Source: Rhodospirillaceae bacterium (GTDB lineage Bacteria > Pseudomonadota > Alphaproteobacteria > UBA8366 > GCA-2717185). From it: 15,541 nt of DNA. Shown here one piece after another: positions 7,471 to 13,946 of this stretch. Under the pieces are notes generated by a model. It worked only from the letters and a program-made list of their open reading frames with translations, was not told where the DNA came from and searched no databases. The position numbers and the translations under genes were made by a program. How positions within the stretch are numbered: position 1 is the stretch's first letter; each line of letters begins with the position of its first letter. The stretch is from NCBI GenBank assembly GCA_018660965.1, contig JABJJH010000441.1, positions 1 through 15,541 of the forward strand, written 5' to 3'.

Positions 7471-8073
7471 ATGAAACGGCTTGGCGACATTATGGAGCGT
7501 CTTGCATTGTCGGTGCTGCTGGTTGGCGGCGCCGGCATGCTGACGGCGATGTTCCTGGGCGCCGGCGACGTTGTCGGCACGCAGTTTTTCGGCTGGCCCA
7601 TTCACGGCGCTCTGGAAATCACCGAAAGTACGATGGTGCTCATCGTGTTCGGGGGACTGGCCTACGCCCAAATTCGGCGCAGCCACATTCGCGTGGAGTT
7701 GCTTTACAGCCACATGCCGCCACGGGTTCGCGCGGCGATGGACGTCTTCTCCGATATCGCCGCCATGATTTTCTTCGGCCTGTTGTTGTGGCAGGCCGTG
7801 AACGAAGCGATGTTCAGTTGGAGCATCGGCGAGGCGGCGGACGGCTTGATTCAGTTCCCCCTGTATCCAGCGCGTTTCATTCTCGCCGCCGGAACCGCGC
7901 TATTGATCTTGCAACTGGTGTTGGACTTGGTTCTCGACATTCAACGCCTGCGTGGCAAGGCCCCGATTGAAGACCCGGCGTCCGACCTGGGCGCCGCGCC
8001 GGATGGTTTGCCCGATATCCCCGAACTGCGGGAGCCGGGGTTGCAATCCGGATCACGACAAAGCGACCCGTAA
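7471..8073 (+). CDS. dctQ: TRAP transporter small permease subunit (DctQ family), system 2
   Basis: 200 residues with four membrane helices (about 10-35, 47-65, 89-110, 130-153) and the usual AQIRRSHIRVELLY segment after helix 2. It is longer than most DctQ proteins because of a polar, Pro- and acid-rich tail of about 40 residues (from RLRGKAPIEDPAS to the end) that should face the cytoplasm. The ATG at 7471 has no strong ribosome site; an in-frame ATG at 7492 is an alternative. It follows the binding-protein gene by 31 bp, and its stop overlaps the ribosome site of the large permease. Confidence 0.93.
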   Translation: MKRLGDIMERLALSVLLVGGAGMLTAMFLGAGDVVGTQFFGWPIHGALEITESTMVLIVFGGLAYAQIRRSHIRVELLYSHMPPRVRAAMDVFSDIAAMIFFGLLLWQAVNEAMFSWSIGEAADGLIQFPLYPARFILAAGTALLILQLVLDLVLDIQRLRGKAPIEDPASDLGAAPDGLPDIPELREPGLQSGSRQSDP

Positions 8074-8085
8074 GGAGCCCCCGAC

Positions 8086-9396
8086 GTGTTGGAACCCGCA
8101 ATCGCCGGCGTAATCGTCATGGCGCTTCTGTTTGTCGCCCTCGCCGCTGGCGTTCATATCGGCGTGGCGCTTGGCTTGGGCGGCGTCCTGGGGATGTATC
8201 TTTCCATCGGCCCCGACGCGGCGCTCGGCCAACTCTCCACCGTGCCCTTCAGCACGACAAACTCCTTCACGCTCGCCGTCATTCCCCTGTTCATCTTGAT
8301 GGGTTCCCTGGCGACGCAAGCGTCGCTAACCACCGATTTATATCGCGCGGCTTTTAACTGGCTGGGACCGTTTCGCGGCGGGCTGGCGATGGCGACCACC
8401 CTGGCGTCCGCCGCCTTCGGCGCGGCCTGCGGCTCGACCGTCGTCAACGCCGCCGTATTCACCCGCATCGCGCTGCCGGAAATGACGAAGTTCGGCTACG
8501 ATAAAAGGCTTAGCGCCGGCTGCATCGCGGCGTCGGGCACACTGGCCTCGCTTATTCCGCCCAGCATTTTGATGGTCGTCTACGCGGTGATTACCGAACA
8601 ATCGGTCGGAAAACTGCTGATCGCGGGGTTCATACCGGGCTTGATGTCGGCAGCCATCTACATGGTTGGCATCCATGTCCGCGTCCGGTTCAATCCGGCG
8701 CTTGCGCCCACGCCGGATTTCCAGATTAGCTGGTCGGAACGGTTTCGGTCATTGTACGGCGTCTGGGGAATAGTCTTCCTGTTTCTTCTAGTGATCGGCG
8801 GCATTTACAGCGGCTTGTTCACGCCGACCTACGCGGGCGCAGTGGGGGCGTTCGGCGCCTTTCTCATCGTGCTCGGCAAGCGCCGCTTGAACCGCCATAC
8901 GCTGATCGAGACATTCAAGGACGCGGGCGTCACCACGTCGGTGATCTTCATCATCGTGATTGGCGGCATCCTGTTCGCCCGATTTCTGACCTACACCGGC
9001 CTTGTCGCGGATATATCGGCATTATTGCTGGGCCTGGAATTATCCAAGGAGCTTTATCTACTCAGTTTCGCGGTGATTTATCTTATCCTTGGCATGTTGA
9101 TCGATCCCATCGCCATCATGGTGATGACCTTGCCCGTGATGTATCCGGTCATGGTCGGCGCCGGGTACGACCCGATATGGCTTGGCGTGATATCGATCAA
9201 GCTGGCGGAAATATCACTGATCACGCCCCCGGTCGGGCTCAATGTCTACGTCGTCCGCAGCGCATCTCCGATCCCCCTGTCCCTGGAGGATGTGTTCGCG
9301 GGCGTCATGCCGTTTCTGCTACTCGACGTCTTCACGCTCGGCTTGCTGATCGCGTTCCCGCAAATCGTTCTATTTTTGCCGAACCTGATGTACTAG
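8086..9396 (+). CDS. dctM: TRAP transporter large permease subunit (DctM family), system 2
   Basis: 436 hydrophobic residues with about 12 helices. DctM signatures are NWLGPFRGGLAMAT (91-104), FGAACGSTVVNAAV (111-124), KFGYDKRLSAG (135-145), ASLIPPSILMVVYA (154-167) and, in the second half, LITPPVGLNVYVV. It starts at GTG 8086, eight bases after AAGGAG (8072-8077), which overlaps the small-subunit stop, so translation is probably coupled. It forms the membrane channel of TRAP system 2. Its TAG stop is one base from the stop of the convergent flavin monooxygenase gene, with no room for a terminator. Confidence 0.96.
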   Translation: MLEPAIAGVIVMALLFVALAAGVHIGVALGLGGVLGMYLSIGPDAALGQLSTVPFSTTNSFTLAVIPLFILMGSLATQASLTTDLYRAAFNWLGPFRGGLAMATTLASAAFGAACGSTVVNAAVFTRIALPEMTKFGYDKRLSAGCIAASGTLASLIPPSILMVVYAVITEQSVGKLLIAGFIPGLMSAAIYMVGIHVRVRFNPALAPTPDFQISWSERFRSLYGVWGIVFLFLLVIGGIYSGLFTPTYAGAVGAFGAFLIVLGKRRLNRHTLIETFKDAGVTTSVIFIIVIGGILFARFLTYTGLVADISALLLGLELSKELYLLSFAVIYLILGMLIDPIAIMVMTLPVMYPVMVGAGYDPIWLGVISIKLAEISLITPPVGLNVYVVRSASPIPLSLEDVFAGVMPFLLLDVFTLGLLIAFPQIVLFLPNLMY

Positions 9397-9397
9397 C

Positions 9398-10762
9398 TCA
9401 TTCCGCCGCGTCGTAATTCGTGCGCCAGGCGCCGATGTCCGGTTTTTGAAGCCCCAGGTGATCGCGCAGCGTCGAACCGGTGTATTCCTTGCGGTATATG
9501 CCGCGCTTTTGCAGTTCCGGAACGACGAATTTCACGAAATCCTCGAACGCGCCGGGTTGATGCGTCGGTCCGATGACGAAGCCGTCGCAGGCGGGTTCAT
9601 GGAACCATCGCTCCATGTCATCGGCGACATCCTTGGCGTCGCCGACGACAGTGTTCCCATCATGCAATAAACCGCGCCGGGTAATCGTCATGAAATCCCG
9701 CACGGTCGGGTTCTTGATACCTGTCGACGTGACCCGGTCGCGCAACGCTTGCATGCCCTGAATGCCATCGATCTCATCATCGGTGAAGGCTTCGTCCATT
9801 TCCTTGGACGCGAAATCGAAGTTCAGCCCTTCCGACAACAGCGACAACTGGTCCATTTCGGTCGAGAGCTTGTCATAGGCCGCGCGCTTGTCTTCGGCTT
9901 CAGCCTTGGTTTCCGCGACAATCGGATAAAACAGATTGGCGACCTTCATACTGTCAGGGTCACGTCCCGCCGCCGCAGCGCCCGCCTTCAGGGCCGCGTA
10001 TTCGTCCTTGGCGGCGTCGAAATCGCGAGGGGAGACGAAGATCAATTCGCCCCACCGCGCTGAGAATTCCTTGCCGCGCGCGCTCGCTCCCGCCTGAATC
10101 ACCACCGGATGTCCCTGCGGCGTGCGCGGCACCGTGAAGGGCCCGCGTGAATTCATGTATTGTCCCTTGAAGTCGAGCCGGTGAACCTTGTCGGGGTGCG
10201 CGTACAGATTATTCGCCTTGTCCGCGACAATGGCGTCGTCTTCCCAGGTATCCCAATGGCCCAGGACAATCTGCATGAATTCATCGGCCTGATCGTAACG
10301 TAAATCGTGCGCGGTGTGACTTTCAAAGCCCATGTTGCGCGCTTCGTTGTCGTTCACCGACGTCACGACATTCCACGCCGCCCGGCCCTTGGTCATCAAA
10401 TCGACAGTCTGGAACTGACGCGCAACGTGAAACGGGTTGAAATAAGTGGTGGAACAAGTCGCGCCAAGGCCGAGATGCGTCGTCGCCGCAGCCATAGTCA
10501 TCATGCAGGCCACGGGATCCAACTTCACGCAGCGGATGCCATTCTTAACCGTCTCGGCATGGTCGCCGGCGTACATATCCGGCATCGCCAGCCGGTCGTC
10601 GAAAAAACCCATGTCGAATTTTCCACTCTCCAGCACGCGCGCGATGTGCTGGTAGTATTCCGGCGAATACGTGTCCGTGCGGGCGTCCGGGTGACGCCAG
10701 GACGATGGCAATGTCGTACAGTTCTGCGCCTGTAGAAACGCAACCAGTGAAATTTCCCGCAT
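9398..10762 (-). CDS. FMN-dependent LLM monooxygenase, NtaA/SnaA/DszA family
   Basis: 454 residues from ATG at 10762-10760, supported by GGGGGG nine bases upstream. A longer frame from 10792 is less likely because that site would fall inside the coding region. Members of this luciferase-like branch are component A of two-part monooxygenases that use reduced FMN from a separate reductase, on nitrilotriacetate, dibenzothiophene sulfone, dimethyl sulfide and others. Visible signatures are WRHPDA (22-27), the FNPFHVARQFQTVDLMTKGR core (108-127) with AAWNVVTS after it, VVIQAGASARGKEFSARWGE, and the C-terminal FVVPELQKRG. No flavin reductase is encoded in the window. It reads away from the lyase gene across a shared control region. 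Substrate unknown. Confidence 0.92.
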   Translation of the reverse strand: MREISLVAFLQAQNCTTLPSSWRHPDARTDTYSPEYYQHIARVLESGKFDMGFFDDRLAMPDMYAGDHAETVKNGIRCVKLDPVACMMTMAAATTHLGLGATCSTTYFNPFHVARQFQTVDLMTKGRAAWNVVTSVNDNEARNMGFESHTAHDLRYDQADEFMQIVLGHWDTWEDDAIVADKANNLYAHPDKVHRLDFKGQYMNSRGPFTVPRTPQGHPVVIQAGASARGKEFSARWGELIFVSPRDFDAAKDEYAALKAGAAAAGRDPDSMKVANLFYPIVAETKAEAEDKRAAYDKLSTEMDQLSLLSEGLNFDFASKEMDEAFTDDEIDGIQGMQALRDRVTSTGIKNPTVRDFMTITRRGLLHDGNTVVGDAKDVADDMERWFHEPACDGFVIGPTHQPGAFEDFVKFVVPELQKRGIYRKEYTGSTLRDHLGLQKPDIGAWRTNYDAAE

Positions 10763-11160
10763 TATAAAATGCCCCCCATATCGCCATACCACGCGCCATT
10801 TGAAACTAACGTGGCGCGCTTTTCCAAAAATTGATCTGATTTATACAAACACGTTTTGACTTTGCCCGCCATTGGTCCGGACATTAATTATGGCGGGAAT
10901 CAGGACTTCCCCACAAATGGCGGCGAAAAAATGCCGAATTCGTCAGAGATGATATTGTAATTTCGAAAATCATGGTCCTTACTTAGCGACGGAAACATCA
11001 ATCATTCGTTGGCGGCGCGTTCCGATGGTCGAGCCGCCATATTTGTGCACGACACAGAACTTCCGAGGCAAAACGTCCAACCGGACGAGAAGCAACAAAC
11101 CAGGGCCAAACGGGACCGACAACGCCGTGGACGCCTACAACAATATTAAGGAGACTAGGG
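10763..11160. promoter_or_regulatory. Divergent control region with an 8-bp inverted repeat
   Basis: About 400 non-coding bp separate the divergent monooxygenase and lyase genes. CCCGCCAT (10865-10872) and ATGGCGGG (10890-10897) form a perfect 8-bp inverted repeat with a 17-base AT-rich middle. A further ATGGCGGC lies at 10917-10924, 27 bases on. TTGACT at 10856-10861 could be a plus-strand -35 box but lacks a good -10 partner. On the minus strand a TATAAA lies near 10840. The repeats are candidate operators shared by both genes (inference). Confidence 0.45.
11147..11153 (+). promoter_or_regulatory. Shine-Dalgarno site of the lyase-like gene
   Basis: TAAGGAG, seven bases before ATG 11161, a near-consensus site that fixes this start. 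Confidence 0.8.
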
Positions 11161-12816
11161 ATGGGTACGGTCACTGGCGCCACACTGTTGGCGCAAAACC
11201 TCAAACAACAAGGCGTTGACTACATGTTCGGGATCGTTGGATTTCCCGTGCAGCCAATCGCCGCGGCGGCGCAGGCAGCCGGGATTCAATATGTCGGCAT
11301 GCGCAACGAACAGTCCGCGTCCTACGCGGCCCAGGCCGTTGGCTACATGACGGGACGCCCCGGCGCCTGTCTTACGGTTTCGGGACCGGGCGTCATTCAC
11401 GCCTTTGCCGGTCTCGCCAACGCGCAGCAAAATTTCTGGCCGATGATCCTGATTGGCGGCGCTTCGGCGGTGAGCCAAAACGGCATGGGCGCGTTCCAGG
11501 AAGAACGTCAGGTCGCTCTTGCAGACCCCTATTGCAAATACGCGCACGCGGTCGAAAACGCCGCGCGCATTCCGTTTTACGTGGAACAAGCAATCCGTTT
11601 TTCGATTTACGGTCGCCCGGGCCCCGTCTATCTCGACATGCCCGACGATATCATTCAGCAGGAAGTCGATGAAGCCAATGTGATCCCGGCGGCGACGATC
11701 CCCGAGCCGCCACGCATGATGGCGATGCCGGAAAGCATCGAAGCGGCGCTGGACGCGCTGGAAACGGCGGAACGGCCTCTGGTCATCTGCGGCAAGGGCA
11801 TGGCCTGGTCGCGCGCGGAAGATGAAGTGCGCGCGTTCGTCGAACGGACGCAAATCCCGTTCCTCGCCTCGCCCATGGGCAAAGGCGTCATGGACGACAA
11901 TCATCCGTTATCGGTCGGCGCGGCGCGTAGCCTCGCCCTGCAGGAAGCGGACGTTATCGTCCTGATGGGCGCGCGATTGAACTGGATCATGCATTTCGGT
12001 CTGCCGCCACGCTTCGGCAAGGAAGTCCGCATCATCCAGTTGGACATCGCGGCAGAATCGATCCATCAAAACGTCCCCGCCGAAGTGGCGCTGGTTGGCG
12101 ACGGCAAGGCGATTGTCGGGCAGCTTAACAAGGCGCTGGAAAACCGTCAGTGGTTCTGCCCCGACGATACGCCGTGGAAGAAAGCCATCGCGGTCAAGGG
12201 CGTGGAAAACGCCAAGATGATCCAACCGATGATCGAAGACGAATCCACACCGACGAACTATTACCGCGCATTGCGGGACATCAGCCCGTGGATTCCGGAC
12301 GACGCCATCATCATTGGCGAAGGCGCCAACACCATGGATATTGGCCGGACGCAAATGCCGAACTCCAAGGCCCGCCATCGGCTCGACGCCGGCAGTTACG
12401 GCACCATGGGCATTGGCATGGGCTTCGTCGTCGCGGCCGCCGTGGTCAACCCCGACAAACCGATTGTGTCGGTATCGGGCGACTCGGCCATCGGGTTCTC
12501 CGGTATGGAAATGGAAACCTGCTGCCGTAATAAATTGCCGGTGAAAATCGTCGTGCTCAACAATGGCGGCATCGGCGGCGGCATCGCGAAACTGCCGGAC
12601 GACGTAAAGACGATCCCACCGGGGATTCTCACCGTCGGCGCACGCTATGACCTGATGATGGAAGCTTTTGGCGGCAAGGGCTTTCTCGTCAACGATCCCG
12701 CCGATTTGCAAGCGGCGTTGGACGCGGCCAAGGCTTTCGACGGTCCGGCGTTGGTGAACGTCATCCTCGACCCGAAAGCGGGTCGTAAGCCGCAGGAACA
12801 CGCCTGGCACACCTAG
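11161..12816 (+). CDS. ThDP-dependent 2-hydroxyacyl-CoA lyase-like enzyme (HACL/oxalyl-CoA decarboxylase family)
   Basis: 551 residues with the three-domain ThDP fold: Pyr domain about 1-165, central domain about 190-320, PP domain about 375-540. The cofactor-activating Glu is E50 (GMRNEQSASYAAQA). The metal-binding motif is GDS at 440-442 with NN at 467-468. ADVIVLMGARLNW, HFGLPPRF, GEGANTMDIGRT and HRLDAGSYGTMG match eukaryotic HACL1 closely as I recall it. The motif GAFQEERQ (versus GDYEE in oxalyl-CoA decarboxylase) favours lyase: 2-hydroxyacyl-CoA to an aldehyde or ketone plus formyl-CoA. Unusually, both HACL1 and OXC have NN-x-GIY here, but this protein has NNGGIGGG, so the Tyr is replaced by Gly472 and the next loop is shortened. 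Activity or substrate may differ. The class III CoA-transferase in the window could use formyl-CoA. Confidence 0.88.
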   Translation: MGTVTGATLLAQNLKQQGVDYMFGIVGFPVQPIAAAAQAAGIQYVGMRNEQSASYAAQAVGYMTGRPGACLTVSGPGVIHAFAGLANAQQNFWPMILIGGASAVSQNGMGAFQEERQVALADPYCKYAHAVENAARIPFYVEQAIRFSIYGRPGPVYLDMPDDIIQQEVDEANVIPAATIPEPPRMMAMPESIEAALDALETAERPLVICGKGMAWSRAEDEVRAFVERTQIPFLASPMGKGVMDDNHPLSVGAARSLALQEADVIVLMGARLNWIMHFGLPPRFGKEVRIIQLDIAAESIHQNVPAEVALVGDGKAIVGQLNKALENRQWFCPDDTPWKKAIAVKGVENAKMIQPMIEDESTPTNYYRALRDISPWIPDDAIIIGEGANTMDIGRTQMPNSKARHRLDAGSYGTMGIGMGFVVAAAVVNPDKPIVSVSGDSAIGFSGMEMETCCRNKLPVKIVVLNNGGIGGGIAKLPDDVKTIPPGILTVGARYDLMMEAFGGKGFLVNDPADLQAALDAAKAFDGPALVNVILDPKAGRKPQEHAWHT

Positions 12817-12866
12817 TGGCGCAACCGAAACGGATGGTTCCCATCCGTTTCGATCGGTTGCCCCAC
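12816..12866 (+). ncRNA. Structured hairpin motif A of a tandem pair (unclassified)
   Basis: This starts at the last base of the lyase stop codon. GTGG pairs with CCAC at the ends, then a C-C mismatch, then a 7-bp stem GCAACCG/CGGTTGC, an asymmetric CGAT bulge on the 3' side, and a 10-bp stem AAACGGATGG/CCATCCGTTT closed by a TTC loop. The second motif 15 bases downstream has the same plan with different stem bases. Whether it acts as RNA or as a DNA palindrome is not shown. It is not followed directly by a T-tract, so it is not a simple terminator. Confidence 0.5.
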
Positions 12867-12881
12867 CAGATGAATATGCTG

Positions 12882-12931
12882 GTGGACTGATTCACAAAAT
12901 GCTTGGTTCCCAAGCATTTAGATCAGACCAC
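12882..12931 (+). ncRNA. Structured hairpin motif C, partner of motif A
   Basis: GTGG/CCAC ends, an A-A mismatch at the same place as the C-C in motif A, a 5-bp stem CTGAT/ATCAG, an asymmetric internal loop (TCACA and AG) and a perfect 10-bp stem AAATGCTTGG/CCAAGCATTT with the same TTC loop. The 5' end (12879-12885, CTGGTGG) can instead pair with the 3' end of motif A (12863-12869, CCACCAG), so A and C together can switch with a bridging hairpin. Confidence 0.5.
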
Positions 12932-12962
12932 TAAGCCCGGTTTTTCCTGACGCACTGTAACG

Positions 12963-13008
12963 AAGACGCCGCCCGGCGGGTATTTCCGCCCGCCGGGCGG
13001 TGGTCTTT
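12963..13008 (+). terminator. Probable intrinsic terminator ahead of the F420-type oxidoreductase gene
   Basis: A 12-bp GC stem (12969-12980 with 12989-13000) and an 8-base loop, extended by AAGAC/GTCTT past a small bulge. It is followed by only a short T-run (GTCTTT, then AAAA), so termination may be partial. It lies 22 bp before the next start codon and could end the lyase transcript or act as an attenuator for the genes downstream. Confidence 0.6.
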
Positions 13009-13029
13009 AAAACCATATAAGGTTTCACG

Positions 13030-13902
13030 ATGAAGATTGGCGAACACGGCGTCTGGTTTTCAACCAACGGGTTGACCAAGCCTCAACTCGCGAAACTGGC
13101 GCAAGGCGTCGAGCGTCTGAACTACGACGTTCTATGGTATCCGGAATCCTTATCGTATGAATCCCTGTCGCTCGGCGGCTTCCTGTTGGGACAAACCGAC
13201 CGGTTATGCGTGGGCAGCGGCATCGCCAATATTTACGCCCGCGACGCGCTAACCGCGATGGCCGGGCACAACACGTTAAATTGTCTATACGACGACCGGT
13301 TTATCCTGGGGCTTGGCGTGTCGCATATCCCCTTGGTTGAATCACAACGCGGGCATCAATACGGCAAGCCGGTTTCGACCATGCGCGCCTATCTGGACGC
13401 CATGGACGCAGCGAATATCGCCGTGACCCCGCCCGCCCGCAATGTCGTCCTCGCCGCGCTGGGACCCAACATGCTGGCGTTGTCGAAGGACCGAACCGAA
13501 GGCGCCCTGCCTTACTGCGTGACGCCGGAACACACCGCGATGGCGAAGGGAATTCTCGGCGACGACTCGTGGCTATGCGTCGAACAGAAAATTTGCCTGA
13601 CGACGGATGCGGCCCAGGCCAAGGAAATAGCGGCAAGCGGCATGGCGCGCTATCTGGCCTTGCCGAATTACCGCAACAACTGGCTGCGGCTCGGGTTTAG
13701 CGAGGATGAACTTTCCGGACAGGGAAGCGACCGTTTCCTGGACGCCATGGTCGCTTCGGGCGACGCCAATGCGATTGCGGCGCGCATCAAGGCGCATTTC
13801 GACGCCGGCGCGACCCATGTCTGTATCCAACCCTTGAATCCCGATGGATCCGCGATGCCAGACTGGAACGCCCTGGAGGCGCTGGCGCCGAGCAACCGTT
13901 AA
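13030..13902 (+). CDS. LLM-class F420-dependent-type oxidoreductase
   Basis: 290 residues, a typical length for the short F420-type branch of the luciferase-like superfamily and similar to the TIGR03620 group (recognised by eye only). It opens with MKIGEHGVWF on the first beta strand, then LWYPESLSYESLSLGGFLLG, VGSGIANIYARDALTAMAGH, and the glycine-rich DDRFILGLGVSH. The C-terminal part, DAMVASGDANAIAARIKAHFDAGATHVCIQPL, is the usual last helix-strand unit. Family members hydride-transfer or oxygenate organic substrates using F420H2, though some use FMN. The start has TAAGG seven bases upstream. It is followed 44 bp later by the dioxygenase gene, probably one transcript. Substrate unknown. 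Confidence 0.9.
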   Translation: MKIGEHGVWFSTNGLTKPQLAKLAQGVERLNYDVLWYPESLSYESLSLGGFLLGQTDRLCVGSGIANIYARDALTAMAGHNTLNCLYDDRFILGLGVSHIPLVESQRGHQYGKPVSTMRAYLDAMDAANIAVTPPARNVVLAALGPNMLALSKDRTEGALPYCVTPEHTAMAKGILGDDSWLCVEQKICLTTDAAQAKEIAASGMARYLALPNYRNNWLRLGFSEDELSGQGSDRFLDAMVASGDANAIAARIKAHFDAGATHVCIQPLNPDGSAMPDWNALEALAPSNR

Positions 13903-13933
13903 GAGGCGCTGATGTGGGCGCAGGTCAACTGCT

Positions 13934-13939
13934 AAGGAG
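13934..13939 (+). promoter_or_regulatory. Shine-Dalgarno site of the dioxygenase gene
   Basis: AAGGAG, seven bases before ATG 13947. It rules out the in-frame GTG at 13914 and favours 13947 over the out-of-frame ATG at 13942. Confidence 0.8.
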
Positions 13940-13946
13940 TGATGTC

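Noticed and set aside
11025..11219. A 64-codon open frame overlapping the lyase start
   Set aside because: No ribosome site, basic low-complexity product, and it runs into a gene with a strong Shine-Dalgarno in another frame.
11161..12816. Calling the ThDP enzyme oxalyl-CoA decarboxylase or acetolactate synthase
   Set aside because: It has GAFQE rather than the GDYEE of oxalyl-CoA decarboxylase, and HACL1-like motifs throughout. Acetolactate synthase lacks the HFGLPPRF and EGANTMDIGRT motifs seen here.
12816..12931. Guanidine-II (mini-ykkC) riboswitch, which also has two tandem hairpins
   Set aside because: The loops here are TTC closed by GG/CC, not the ACGR tetraloops of that class, and the neighbours are not guanidine genes.
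13912..13946. ATG 13912, GTG 13914 or ATG 13942 as start of the dioxygenase
   Set aside because: 13912 and 13942 are out of frame with the catalytic motifs, and 13914 lies before the AAGGAG site that fits 13947.
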